NCBI GenBank assembly: GCA_002787775.1
Contig: PCUW01000048.1
Span: 1-64,000 of the forward strand
From: Bdellovibrionales bacterium CG12_big_fil_rev_8_21_14_0_65_38_15
Lineage (GTDB): Bacteria > Bdellovibrionota > Bacteriovoracia > Bacteriovoracales > Bacteriovoracaceae
Reading direction: 5' to 3'
Length of the DNA stretch: 64,000 nucleotides
A program made the translations under genes and the position numbers. The notes below the pieces were generated by a model that worked only from the letters and a program-made list of their open reading frames with translations, did not search any database and was not told the DNA's origin. This document shows, in pieces, positions 19,959 through 30,398 of this stretch (position 1 is its first letter; each line of letters begins with the position of its first letter).

Positions 19959-21893
19959 CTGAGAACGTCTTTTTTGAGATAGGCCTTCAGTTAATGTTCC
20001 AAAAATAGCAAATTTCAAGAAATTGATCAGCCCTCCTGAAAAGGCTCCATCAGTCATCTTGCTAAAGAGTTGATATTTTTTCTTTGAGTATGGAAACCAA
20101 TTGGCTTCAATTTTTTTAGAGTCGCTATCGATGAGGATAGACTTCATATTGCAAAAAGATCTTAGACCATGAACACCTTTGTAGCGCCCAATGCCACTAT
20201 TTTTTTGTCCACCAAATGGTAGGTAGTGATTACCTTCTGTCAGCATGACATTATTAATTGAAACATTTCCAACCTCTAATGCTCTAGCGACTCGATCACA
20301 TCTTTTTAAATCGTGAGACCAAACACTGGCAGACAGTCCGTATGGAGAGTTGTTTGCACGCGAGATAACTTCATTTTCATCATTAAAGCCCATGATAGGA
20401 ATAATAGGGCCAAATGTTTCTTCGTGAGCAATCAGCATTTCTTCCGTGACATTGGTTAAAACAAGAGCTGGGATCATTTCATTTTTTCCATCCCACTGAT
20501 GACCACATAGAAGAGTTGCACCTTTTGAGATTGCATCATCAAGGTGGTTTTTAACAATAGCGACTTGATTGCTGGTCGTCATGCCACCAAAATCACTGTC
20601 TCCATCATAATCGCGTGATTGTTTTATTTCATCCACGATACTTTTTACTTCAGCCGTAAATTCATCAACACAAGTATCTTGCACATAGACGCGTTCAACA
20701 GAAGTGCACGATTGTCCGCAATTGGTTAGTGCTCCCCAAACAACGCCACTGGCTGCACGTTTAATATTCGCATCAGCAAAAACAATAGAAGGATCTTTGC
20801 CACCAAGCTCAAGCTCAACAGGGATAAGTTGGCTGGCCGCTTGTTGCATTATTTTTTTGCCTGTAGCGACAGATCCAGTAAAGAAAATCTTATCAGGGCG
20901 CTGGTCGATAAGCTGACTTCCAATTTGTCCATCGCCGTATACGACTTGGACCCAATGCTGATTCATTCCAATTCGCTTCATGAGATCTTCAACTAAGCCA
21001 GTCAGAGGCGTAAATTCAGATGGCTTATAGATAGAAGCGTTACCTGAGACAAAAGCCGCCATAATTGGAACGATCGCCTGATAAAAAGGGTAGTTCCATG
21101 GTGAAATAATGAGTATTGTTCCAAGTGGCTCGTAGTAGATACGAGACTTCTTTCCAAGTAGAGCAATAGGCGTTTTGATTTTCTCGTCGGCCAGTGCTTT
21201 CTTAGTTTCTTTTTCTAGAAAAGATAAATGATCAAGAACACCAAAGATTTCTGAGACCAGGGCGTCAGATTTGGATTTTTTAGTATCATCTTGAATTCGC
21301 TCAATAATGATTTCTTTTTCTCTTAGAATTAATTTTTTTAGGGCAGTGACATATTTAAGGCGTTGCTCAATTGTTAATTCTCTTATCTGCTTAGAAGCAT
21401 CTTTTGAAAATTTTGATATTTGACTGGGAGTAAGTTTAACGTTTTCAGTCATTGTATTGCCTTTTGGTTGGTAGCTTGGAGTCTGTGCATCCCAGCCAAT
21501 AGTGTTAAGAATTTGTTTGCCATATTTTTCTTGATCTTCAAGGCCAGAATAATAAAGGGTAAAAATAATACCTTTAAGACCAAGCTTTAACATTCTAAGT
21601 AATGTTGCGATAAAGCTTGGAAAGCTTGAGTGGTATTCACTTAGTTTAAGAATAAAACTAATAAGTCGTTTAGGCGCATAATGGAATAACGACATTAAGA
21701 TTTTTAAACCTTCCAGGTCTTCTTCTTCCATATAATCGAGCATGCGATCGATATCTAAAATAAACTCAGTTTCAGAAAACTTAGGCAGATGCTTATCCCC
21801 AGGAATGACAACATCGCCAAGCTTTAGGACACCCTTAAGTTGGCCGGCATTAAAATGCTTAGAACATGTGTCTAAAAGTAATTCAGGCTTCAT
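19950..21893 (-). CDS. aldehyde dehydrogenase family with ~140 aa N-terminal extension
   Basis: IISPWNYPF, FTGSVATGKKIM, VELELGGKDPSIV, NCGQSCTSVERVYV (Cys), EETFGPIIPI. Confidence 0.92.
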   Translation of the reverse strand: MKPELLLDTCSKHFNAGQLKGVLKLGDVVIPGDKHLPKFSETEFILDIDRMLDYMEEEDLEGLKILMSLFHYAPKRLISFILKLSEYHSSFPSFIATLLRMLKLGLKGIIFTLYYSGLEDQEKYGKQILNTIGWDAQTPSYQPKGNTMTENVKLTPSQISKFSKDASKQIRELTIEQRLKYVTALKKLILREKEIIIERIQDDTKKSKSDALVSEIFGVLDHLSFLEKETKKALADEKIKTPIALLGKKSRIYYEPLGTILIISPWNYPFYQAIVPIMAAFVSGNASIYKPSEFTPLTGLVEDLMKRIGMNQHWVQVVYGDGQIGSQLIDQRPDKIFFTGSVATGKKIMQQAASQLIPVELELGGKDPSIVFADANIKRAASGVVWGALTNCGQSCTSVERVYVQDTCVDEFTAEVKSIVDEIKQSRDYDGDSDFGGMTTSNQVAIVKNHLDDAISKGATLLCGHQWDGKNEMIPALVLTNVTEEMLIAHEETFGPIIPIMGFNDENEVISRANNSPYGLSASVWSHDLKRCDRVARALEVGNVSINNVMLTEGNHYLPFGGQKNSGIGRYKGVHGLRSFCNMKSILIDSDSKKIEANWFPYSKKKYQLFSKMTDGAFSGGLINFLKFAIFGTLTEGLSQKRRSQLK

Positions 21894-23296
21894 GAGTGAT
21901 TTGCCTTTTTCATAATACGATCGGCCGCTTTAAGAGTTAGGGCCATAATGGTTAAGGAAGGATTAATACCAGGGGCATTGGGAAAGATACTCGAGTCGGC
22001 GCAAAAGATATTTGAGGCATGATGGAGCTGAAAATCAGGGTTTACAACACTCGATTTGCTATCTTCACCGATGCAAAGACCACCCATCAGATGAAGTCCG
22101 ATACTAAGCTCCCCATTAATAACTTTGGTGGCACCTGTAGAATAAAAAATTTGATGAATAACTTTTTCACCACGTTTATAAGTTTGAAAATCATCACCTT
22201 TTAATTCTTTGGTGATATGAACTCGTCCCGACGAGGTGAGTTTTATGGAGCCTGGCACTTGATCGCGTATGGCCACTTCAACACAAGCATAATGTCTAAG
22301 CTTTTTCATACTCGCCATATGTTTTTTCCCAAAACCAGGAAGAAGCATGGCAAGTCCTACTGGAGGAGCAAAAACATTTTCTAATTTAAATTTACTAATT
22401 CTAAAATGCGGCTCATCGGATTTCATCGCCTGAAAAGGACCTTTATGAGCTGCTATTTCTTTTTCATACAGACCAAGGCTCATGAATTGCGGGTGAGTAT
22501 AAAAGTTTTTTCCCAACATAAGGCTAGCGTTTTTTAGTTTTGAACTCAAAAGTAGTTTTGAGTTACCAACTGCACCTGAGGCCAAGATAAGATTTTTTGC
22601 CTTGAAAGTGTGGTGAGCCTTATTTTTATCTACGGCATGAACAATGATGAGATCATGCTTTTGCTCAATTCTAGTGGCTTCCATTTGACTAAAAAGCTTA
22701 AGTCCATTCTCGAGTGCTTTTGGTAGGGCTGTAATAGCGGTTGATTGCTTACTATCCAATTTGCAGCCAGAGAGGCATTGAATACAATCATTTCCTTTTT
22801 CGTACTCACAGCCGCTTTGAGCACGCTTTAGTGGTGCACACTCATAGCCTAGGTTTTTAAAGCCTTGGATAAAAATATCGGCATTGGCATTTCGATACTC
22901 TTTTGGAATTTCTTGAATTTTGACTCCAGATTCAGCTTTTTCATACCAAGCTTTCATCTTTTCTACGTTGAAGTCTTTTATGCCTGAAACTTCACTCCAA
23001 GATTCAAGAGCAACGTTATCAAAACGATCAAGCAAGGCTTGATTGACTATAGAGCCACCGCCAACAACTTTAGGTCTTAAAAATCCAATGGTCGCTTGAT
23101 GATTAAGCTCAATTCCACCACCCCAATATAACTTGGAGTTGGCGTCTATTTCTTTTTGAGGGTAAGTGTCTTTATTAAAATGCTCTCCAGCTTCCATTAA
23201 AGTAACGTTAGCACCATTGGCCGTGAGTTCTTTGGCCATAATGATGCCTGAAACTCCAGCACCTAAAATTAAATAATCGTCTATTACAGAAAGCAC
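21890..23296 (-). CDS. GMC-family FAD-dependent oxidoreductase
   Basis: DDYLILGAGVSGIIMAKELTANGANVTLMEAG Rossmann; VVGGGSIVNQALL; C-terminal NIFCADSSIFPNAPGINPSLTIMALTLKAAD. Confidence 0.88.
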   Translation of the reverse strand: MLSVIDDYLILGAGVSGIIMAKELTANGANVTLMEAGEHFNKDTYPQKEIDANSKLYWGGGIELNHQATIGFLRPKVVGGGSIVNQALLDRFDNVALESWSEVSGIKDFNVEKMKAWYEKAESGVKIQEIPKEYRNANADIFIQGFKNLGYECAPLKRAQSGCEYEKGNDCIQCLSGCKLDSKQSTAITALPKALENGLKLFSQMEATRIEQKHDLIIVHAVDKNKAHHTFKAKNLILASGAVGNSKLLLSSKLKNASLMLGKNFYTHPQFMSLGLYEKEIAAHKGPFQAMKSDEPHFRISKFKLENVFAPPVGLAMLLPGFGKKHMASMKKLRHYACVEVAIRDQVPGSIKLTSSGRVHITKELKGDDFQTYKRGEKVIHQIFYSTGATKVINGELSIGLHLMGGLCIGEDSKSSVVNPDFQLHHASNIFCADSSIFPNAPGINPSLTIMALTLKAADRIMKKANHS

Positions 23297-24459
23297 TGGT
23301 TTTCCCCTCTATAAGTAGGTTTTTTAATAAGTTTATTATTGTGGATAATTGTGAGTTGATTGAATCGCTCACATAACTCGCCAGCTTTGGCATGCCTAAA
23401 CAGGACAGCTTCACCAAAACTTAAATTCTTTGATGTATGAAGGGGAGTTTGAACCTCACCACATCCCTCATTGATATCAAGCTTAATCTCTTCATCGTTC
23501 ATTGGTCTTGGGGATTTATCTTGGCCGATGGAGCCTGAGGCAATATATCCGCCACCGGCCGCTGTGAAAGTTTTATCAACCGATTGTCTTGTCACTTCAA
23601 GTGCAAAACCAGCGGCAGATTCAAAATGAAAGTCTTCATAATAATCAAATAATAAAGGGGCGTACAAACCTGAACCTGCTGCTAACTCAGTCACACTCGG
23701 ATCTTTTTTTGTAAAATGAAGGCTTCCAGTTCCACCGCCATTAACAAAGGCTAATTGATGACCATAGGACTCACAAAGTTTGGTCATAGCAATGCGTTTT
23801 TTTATGACCTGTTTCATCGATGACTTTTTTAACAATTTTATAATAGGATTTAATATTTTCTTAAATGGATTATTATCACCAACTCCAGCTATTTGTGCCT
23901 CATAACCCATTACACCTTTTAATCTTAAGTGCTGACATTGTTTTAAGAACTCAAGGCGATCTTTCAGAATCGCTTCATTTTTTAAAGATGATCGATAAAC
24001 ACCAAAGTAAATTCCAAAATGCGATGTTGATAGATCAATATCAAAACAAATATTGATTTTAGTCTTTAGTCTCTTGGCCATGTTATCGATGACCTCTAGA
24101 TGTTCTCTTCGATCAACCATGAAGGTGATTTCATCCCATTCTTTTTTTATGGAAGTCTGCTGGTCAAACCAGCGCAGATACGGATAGCCAACAACAATAT
24201 CTTTAAGACCATGGGACGCAAGCCACTCAGCCTCTTCAGGATGAAAAGCTAATATTCCTTGAAAAATATCTGAGTGATTATTAAGCAGTTCTTCAATAAC
24301 GTAACGACAGCGGATTGATTTACTAGCGATTCTAATTTTTAACGGCGAGGCCATTGTTTTTAGTTGAGCTATATTTTTTTCTAACCTATCCATATCGAGC
24401 CAAGCCAGAGGCAGTGACTCATCTTTAATAAGTGTTTTGATAGCAGTATTCGTCGTCAT
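23284..24459 (-). CDS. PLP fold-type III enzyme (alanine racemase-like / D-amino acid deaminase-aldolase family)
   Basis: AWLDMDRLEKNIAQLKTMASPLKIRIASKSIRCRYVIEELL; ICFDIDLSTSHFGI; VNGGGTGSLHF. Confidence 0.8.
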   Translation of the reverse strand: MTTNTAIKTLIKDESLPLAWLDMDRLEKNIAQLKTMASPLKIRIASKSIRCRYVIEELLNNHSDIFQGILAFHPEEAEWLASHGLKDIVVGYPYLRWFDQQTSIKKEWDEITFMVDRREHLEVIDNMAKRLKTKINICFDIDLSTSHFGIYFGVYRSSLKNEAILKDRLEFLKQCQHLRLKGVMGYEAQIAGVGDNNPFKKILNPIIKLLKKSSMKQVIKKRIAMTKLCESYGHQLAFVNGGGTGSLHFTKKDPSVTELAAGSGLYAPLLFDYYEDFHFESAAGFALEVTRQSVDKTFTAAGGGYIASGSIGQDKSPRPMNDEEIKLDINEGCGEVQTPLHTSKNLSFGEAVLFRHAKAGELCERFNQLTIIHNNKLIKKPTYRGENQCFL

Positions 24460-24581
24460 GCCGCTATTTTAAGAGAGGTGAGGTGTTAAATCCATTATTG
24501 ATAATAATGCGGACGCATATACTCTGGTATTGTTCTTCCCTTGGCTTGTTAGACAAAGCAATCTTATAATCTGCTGGCAAT

Positions 24582-26330
24582 ATGAAGGAGTGTTTGATGT
24601 CAGATCAGAATTGGCTTGTTGGTGCTGCTAAGGCCGATATTACAGCGTTTATCCCTGGCATAGTCATGCTTGGTTACGGTAACCCGCATAACACCGTAAA
24701 ATACGTTCACGCACTCTTAAATGTTCGGGCCATTTGGATTGAATGTCGCAAATCAAAAGAAGTCTCTTTAATGCTTTGCTTGGAAGTCTGTTTTATAACC
24801 CAAGCCTTAACAGACTCGCTTTGGGAATTGATATCAAAAAAGTATCCTAATCTTAAACGTGATCAAGTCATTATTACAGCACAGCATACTCATTCGGCTC
24901 CGTCTGGCTATAGTCATTATGCCCTCTATAGTATGCCAACCCCTGGCTTTTCTCAGCAAGTTCTAGACATCTTAGTGCTTGGTTGCTTTAAGGCGATTGA
25001 GTTAGCCTTTAAAAATAAAAGAGCTAGTAAGATTTTATATAAAGAGGGACAAGTTCCCTTTGATGCAGATGTTAGCTTTAACCGTTCTCTTCGAGCTCAT
25101 AATCTAAACCCTGAAGTTAAAACTCCTTTATCTAAAAAGGAGCAGTCAAAGGGAACTGATCGAACAATGCGATTACTTGAATTTGTTGATGATCAAGGTC
25201 CCTTTGCTTCATGGAATTGGTTTGCCGTTCATTGCACAAATATCATTTGGACCAATCATCATATCTCACCCGGTAACAAAGGTTATGCGGCGACATATTT
25301 AGAAGCCGATCAGTCTAAGCTGCATGGTCGACCCGATTATATTGGAGTTTTTGCGCAAGGAAACTCCGGTGATGTTTCTCCTATTCAGGAACCACCTTTT
25401 TGGGCCCATTGGTTTAAGCAACCAGACTTAAAAATGATTACCAAAGCCAAAGAAAATGGTCTTAAGCAATTTTCATGGGCCAAGAAATTTTTAACGCAAG
25501 ATGGAGTTGAGATTGAAGGAGAAATTGACGGGGAGCTAATCTATGTCGATTTTTCAAATATAGAGATCGAAAAATCTCGCCTCGATAAGAAGACATCTTT
25601 TGCTTCAACTTCTCCTGCTTGTTTAGGTGTTTCATTTGCTGAAGGTGCTGAAAACGCTGGCATCATCGATCCTATTAAATATTTTGCTCGCTTTGTCGCT
25701 AACACAATAAAAATTTGGGAATATTCCATCATGCCTATTCGTTCAAAGGAATGGGGCAAACGGATTCGTTTAAAATATTCAACACAAAAACCAAAACATA
25801 TTTTTGTTGAAACCGGAGAAAAGAAAGTTTTGGGTACGACTCAAATTATGAGCTTAATTATTCCTGGCTGGATTGATAAAAGCATTGGCTATTTTAAACG
25901 TATTCACCGTCAAGGTGGTGTTCATGAACATACTTGGACTCAACATGTTTTACCATTATCGATTATACGAATTGGCTCACTTTCTTTGGTGAATATTCCG
26001 GCCGAGCCAACCACAATGGCTGGCAAAAGAATTAAAGATGAATTATCTGAAATTTTAGGAGGCCAAGTTGTTTTGTCTCCTTACTCATTAGCTTACTGCG
26101 GGTATTTAACAACTCCAGAGGAGTATGAGGCCCAATGTTATGAAGGCGGTCATACCGTTTTTGGTAAATGGACTCTTCCAGCATTTCAGCAAAACTTAGC
26201 GCGACTTGCCAAAGAGTTAGCAGTTGCGAAAAACCAGAGGATTTTAGACAAGAGTTTGCAACCTCCTCAATTTACGAAGTATGAATTATCAATTCGTAGT
26301 TTTGAAACACCCGCTCTTGACCAGCATTAA
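24582..26330 (+). CDS. neutral/alkaline ceramidase-like protein
   Basis: VGAAKADITAFIPGIVMLGYGNP start motif, QHTHSAPSGYSHY, FAQGNSGDVSP; no signal peptide apparent. Confidence 0.85.
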   Translation: MKECLMSDQNWLVGAAKADITAFIPGIVMLGYGNPHNTVKYVHALLNVRAIWIECRKSKEVSLMLCLEVCFITQALTDSLWELISKKYPNLKRDQVIITAQHTHSAPSGYSHYALYSMPTPGFSQQVLDILVLGCFKAIELAFKNKRASKILYKEGQVPFDADVSFNRSLRAHNLNPEVKTPLSKKEQSKGTDRTMRLLEFVDDQGPFASWNWFAVHCTNIIWTNHHISPGNKGYAATYLEADQSKLHGRPDYIGVFAQGNSGDVSPIQEPPFWAHWFKQPDLKMITKAKENGLKQFSWAKKFLTQDGVEIEGEIDGELIYVDFSNIEIEKSRLDKKTSFASTSPACLGVSFAEGAENAGIIDPIKYFARFVANTIKIWEYSIMPIRSKEWGKRIRLKYSTQKPKHIFVETGEKKVLGTTQIMSLIIPGWIDKSIGYFKRIHRQGGVHEHTWTQHVLPLSIIRIGSLSLVNIPAEPTTMAGKRIKDELSEILGGQVVLSPYSLAYCGYLTTPEEYEAQCYEGGHTVFGKWTLPAFQQNLARLAKELAVAKNQRILDKSLQPPQFTKYELSIRSFETPALDQH

Positions 26331-26366
26331 TTAGAGCGACAAACTAATTCCAGTCTAGGAGGTCGC

Positions 26367-26849
26367 ATGAAGCGATTAGTGGCCATAGGATTGGCTCTTT
26401 GTTCATTGAATTTATTTGCATCAAATATCAAGCTTGTTTTATCTCCACTAGATGAAGTCATGGCGGTCAGTGATATTAGTCTCTCTCAAATCCAAGCCAA
26501 AATTTACTGTCGCTTCCAAGATCCTCAAACCAAAAAATCTGTTGTTAGAGAACGTTATATTTTAACTCGCCTCGATCGCATCGAAGAAGGTCGCTACCGT
26601 ATTCGTACAGGTAAGGCCAATTTAAATGCATGGGTGCCAGAGTACACGCTTACTGGTTGTGGTTATAATTTAATAACTCTTGGTGAAGACCTTGATGGCA
26701 ATCCACTTATTGGTGAAATCGTGCTGCTTGATTCTGGTCTTGGTAAACAAAGTGCAAGTTCTAAACTGAAAAAGAAATTAGCCGCACTTTTAATTGGTAA
26801 AATGGGTGAGCGAGACAATGCTTACCTTGGCGACATCATTCAAGATTAA
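26367..26849 (+). CDS. secreted hypothetical protein
   Basis: signal peptide; AGGAGGTCGC RBS. Confidence 0.7.
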   Translation: MKRLVAIGLALCSLNLFASNIKLVLSPLDEVMAVSDISLSQIQAKIYCRFQDPQTKKSVVRERYILTRLDRIEEGRYRIRTGKANLNAWVPEYTLTGCGYNLITLGEDLDGNPLIGEIVLLDSGLGKQSASSKLKKKLAALLIGKMGERDNAYLGDIIQD

Positions 26850-27755
26850 TTACTTACATTTATTAGAACTTTTTAAAGGCTGAATTGGTTTTTGATAAGT
26901 CATAGCAAAAGGAAGAGTCAAGACTTCTCCAAAACGCTTAACCTGAAACCACATTTTGTACTGACCTGATTGAAGCTCATCAATGTGAGCATCGAATGGA
27001 TAGTCGAACTCAGAAGCCGTAGCGATTGGCAAGAAAGCGTGTAGATGTTGAAATCTGAGTTGTTCAAATGGGCGATTTGAGTTTTCAATCATGACAGCAT
27101 GACCACCCATCTCAAGCCATTTTTCAAAACCTTCAGCAGCAACCCATTCACCATTTTCTAATTGTTTTTTAATATTAAGATAAAACTTTGGAACCCAGCG
27201 ATCACAAAAATCATAAGTCTCATAATCTAGAACGGCTTTTAATGATTCTCCATTTTGAACAAACTCATACTCTATGCCGCGATTGGCATCTGGCCAGTTT
27301 GTGTCAGCACTTGGACCACCACGAGCGCCATCAGCATAAATTTGATGTCTCGTCGTCACCATCACCATTTCGCCGCTATCGTGATTATGCGGCATCGTTT
27401 CTGTGAAAAGATAATACTCACCAAACCAAGGGATTGATTGGGGTAAAGCTTGATTGTCTGGGTCTGTGCTTGTGCCATTGACACTTAATTTAAAGACCCC
27501 TGTCTTCATATCAAAGTCTGGGTGGACGTGTGCAAAATGGGATAAGTCTTTATTAACTATTATTGTATGCATGAGCTTTCCATGCATACGATGAAACATT
27601 TTATGATTCATGCCGTTTGGCATTTTATAGGAAATTTTAAAGTCAGCTATCTGTGCAGCGTACATTCTCATTTGTTGATCGTCGTTAAGGGTAGCAACGG
27701 GACTAAGCGCCCCGTAAGCCGTATTGATCAATAACAATAGGAGGATGTATTTCAA
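26850..27755 (-). CDS. secreted protein, copper-associated cupredoxin-like family (tentative)
   Basis: signal peptide; MHTIIVNKDLSHFAHVHPDFDMKTGVF motif, His/Met rich. Confidence 0.55.
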   Translation of the reverse strand: MKYILLLLLINTAYGALSPVATLNDDQQMRMYAAQIADFKISYKMPNGMNHKMFHRMHGKLMHTIIVNKDLSHFAHVHPDFDMKTGVFKLSVNGTSTDPDNQALPQSIPWFGEYYLFTETMPHNHDSGEMVMVTTRHQIYADGARGGPSADTNWPDANRGIEYEFVQNGESLKAVLDYETYDFCDRWVPKFYLNIKKQLENGEWVAAEGFEKWLEMGGHAVMIENSNRPFEQLRFQHLHAFLPIATASEFDYPFDAHIDELQSGQYKMWFQVKRFGEVLTLPFAMTYQKPIQPLKSSNKCK

Positions 27756-27766
27756 TTGAGCCTCAA

Positions 27767-28798
27767 TTATTCGCGTGCACTGTCATGTTGAAAGATATAA
27801 AGACCTTCTTCAATCGAGCTAGCTAAGATTTTTCCTGATTTAAAGAATGGAAATGCTCCCCAAACGGATACAAATCCTGTTTGTGAACGTTCACCTTCTT
27901 GCCAAAAGGCAACTTCACTCATCGATGCAGGGTTACTTACGTCATAGATACGAAGTCCTGAGCCGTAGTGAGAAACAAAGGCGTAATCACCTTTAATATG
28001 CACATTGTGGGCGAGTGAGCCTGGAGCTAAAATTTCACCAACTTTTTGTACACTTCTAAGATCACTGAGATCAAACATCTTCATTGTCTTGCCGCTATTT
28101 TCTTCAGTCGTCATGAGGTAGCGGTTATCAGTTGTAGGCCATGCATTGTGAACATAACCCGCTCTTTGAATTTGGAAGCGTTTAACTAAAGTTGGATTGG
28201 CCGGATCATCGTAGTTGAAAATACCAATAGTACCGTGTCCGCCTTCAGAGACATAAACAAGTCCATCTCTGGCATATATGTCGTGGCATTCAACACCTAG
28301 AAAAGAAAGTTTTGTTGGTGCAAGTGGGTTTTCCAGTGAATAAAGCTTAACAGGTTGAGCATGATCACCTTCAGCAAATAAAATCTTACGATCGGTATCA
28401 ATCCATAAATTATGTGAAGTTGAAAAATCTGTGAAAGTTGCTGCAAGAGTCGCCACTTGAGGAAGTTTTGACAGGTCAATGATTTGCATTCCGCCGCCTG
28501 ATTCGTTGACGACATAAGCGTAATGACCAAGAGTTTTAATATCTTTCCATGTTGAGCGATTTGATGGAATGAAACTTATTTCTTTTGGAGATGATGCATC
28601 AGTAATATCAATGATTGCTGTTCCGTCTACAACACCTAAAAGTGCGTATTCTCTTTGATCAGGCGCTGTATATCCCCAGACATCATTGTACTCAATATTT
28701 CTGTCGTATTTGAATTTTGCAAGTGGTGTTAATCTTTGAGAAGCTTCGGCGCCAAGAGATAATAATAAGACCACAACAGTCAGTAACACTACTTTCAT
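27767..28798 (-). CDS. choice-of-anchor B / LVIVD-repeat beta-propeller protein
   Basis: repeats YAVVGVVDGTAIIDITDASSP / YAYVVNESGGGMQIIDLSKL / YAFVSHYGSGLRIYDVSNPASM. Confidence 0.85.
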   Translation of the reverse strand: MKVVLLTVVVLLLSLGAEASQRLTPLAKFKYDRNIEYNDVWGYTAPDQREYALLGVVDGTAIIDITDASSPKEISFIPSNRSTWKDIKTLGHYAYVVNESGGGMQIIDLSKLPQVATLAATFTDFSTSHNLWIDTDRKILFAEGDHAQPVKLYSLENPLAPTKLSFLGVECHDIYARDGLVYVSEGGHGTIGIFNYDDPANPTLVKRFQIQRAGYVHNAWPTTDNRYLMTTEENSGKTMKMFDLSDLRSVQKVGEILAPGSLAHNVHIKGDYAFVSHYGSGLRIYDVSNPASMSEVAFWQEGERSQTGFVSVWGAFPFFKSGKILASSIEEGLYIFQHDSARE

Positions 28799-28880
28799 TA
28801 AACACGTCCTATGTGAATGAGTAACTGATTAATGTTATTGGACTAAATTGATTTTGGCATCAGCTGTAAGAAGAAATAAG

Positions 28881-28905
28881 AAAGCCCCAGAATTACTGGG
28901 GCTTT
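28881..28905 (-). terminator. rho-independent terminator
   Basis: AAAGCCCCAG-AATTA-CTGGGGCTTT, downstream of 28934 minus-strand gene. Confidence 0.8.
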
Positions 28906-28933
28906 ATAATCAGGTATCAGAATTTAACCGGAA

Positions 28934-30247
28934 TTACTCTGCGGAAAGAATCTGATAAGCACCTTGTACATTTAGTTTACCACCACTAACGGTTTTACCG
29001 CGCAAGCTTGGTAGTTTTTCACTACCGTTTAGCAAGGCTTGTTTTACTCGAAGAGCTGTGGCTCCCGGGTTTAATTTCGCAGCGGCACCAAGCCCATCAA
29101 CTGCTGCATAAAGAAGAGCAACAGTGCCTGCAACATGTGGAGTTGCCATTGACGTACCAGTTAATGAACCAGTTCTGTCCCCTGGAAGAGTTGATAAAAT
29201 ATCTGTTCCCGGAGCACCTAGATCAATTCCAACAGCACCGTAACCAGCGTATTGGTATTTTTCATTATCGATAGTGGTATTAGTCACTGTGACAAGATAT
29301 GGACTTGTACAACCTGTTGGGACGTCACCCATTTTATCGATGTCTACTTGATCATTAATTGTAGCGGCCGCTGATAAAATTCCAGCCTCACCCATAGCAT
29401 TGTAAACATCATTCCAAAGTCTGTAGTCACCACTATCGCAACGAGCGCGATCGACACCAAAACTTGAATTCGTTACGACAACGTTGGCACCTTTTGATCC
29501 GTTACTATCAAGCCAAAGTTGCTTTTGAGCTAGAACGTAACCATAACCTTCAAGGACAACAGAAGTTGTTGAAGATGAAGCACCAACACCCATGATTTTT
29601 ACGTTCCAGTTCACACCAGCAACGTCACGACCATTGTCACCACGTGCGCCAGCGATACCAGCGACGTGTGTTCCGTGTCTTGAAGCTATTAAGTCACCAT
29701 TTGACTGGTAAGCATTCCATCCATGAACATCGTCAACGTAACCATTATTGTCGTCATCAATTCCATTGCCTGGAATTTCTCTAGTGTTTGTCCAAATATT
29801 TTGCTTTAAATCAGCATGGGAGACATCAACGCCTTCATCAACAACAGCAACAACGTAGTCTTGTGATCCAACGCTCTTTTGCCAGACATTACCGATATGA
29901 ATATCAGCGCCATTACTTTGCGTCGACATACTCCACTGAGCAGAAAAGTCAGAGTCATTTGGCTGTTTTGCTTTTCGAAGACTGACTTCTTCTTCGTAAG
30001 TTACAGAATCAATACCGCTAAAACTTTTTAGTGATTGGATAGATTCAAACCCCTGAGGAGCTTCGACAAGATAGATACCAAGTGCAGGAATAACCGGTTT
30101 AATGATAGAAAATCCATTATCTTCTAATGAATCAACCGTCTTATGTTTTTGTAATTTAACTACAAATTGGCCAGGTATTCTTTCGGCGCGAACGTTAGTG
30201 GCAAAGGCCATGAGCGCAAGCAGTGCTAGACTAGCAGGTGTATTCAC
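28934..30247 (-). CDS. S8 subtilisin-like serine protease with I9-like propeptide
   Basis: signal peptide, propeptide GQFVVKLQ...; VAVVDEGVDVSHADL, HGTHVAGIAGARGDNG, GTSMATPHVAGTVALL. Confidence 0.93.
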   Translation of the reverse strand: MNTPASLALLALMAFATNVRAERIPGQFVVKLQKHKTVDSLEDNGFSIIKPVIPALGIYLVEAPQGFESIQSLKSFSGIDSVTYEEEVSLRKAKQPNDSDFSAQWSMSTQSNGADIHIGNVWQKSVGSQDYVVAVVDEGVDVSHADLKQNIWTNTREIPGNGIDDDNNGYVDDVHGWNAYQSNGDLIASRHGTHVAGIAGARGDNGRDVAGVNWNVKIMGVGASSSTTSVVLEGYGYVLAQKQLWLDSNGSKGANVVVTNSSFGVDRARCDSGDYRLWNDVYNAMGEAGILSAAATINDQVDIDKMGDVPTGCTSPYLVTVTNTTIDNEKYQYAGYGAVGIDLGAPGTDILSTLPGDRTGSLTGTSMATPHVAGTVALLYAAVDGLGAAAKLNPGATALRVKQALLNGSEKLPSLRGKTVSGGKLNVQGAYQILSAE

Positions 30248-30370
30248 CGCGATTCTCCTTGAGACGACGTAAACTAAATGTCGGATAAAGGCTTATCGAA
30301 TGAATAAGTTGAAGCTTGTTTTTTGGAGAGTGTTAGATTGAATTAGGGAAGATTATTCTGGTAAAAAAAA

Positions 30371-30389
30371 GGCGGTCTTAAAGACCGCC
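30371..30389 (-). terminator. rho-independent terminator
   Basis: GGCGGTCT-TAA-AGACCGCC with T-run on the minus strand. Confidence 0.75.
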
Positions 30390-30398
30390 CAAGTAGTT

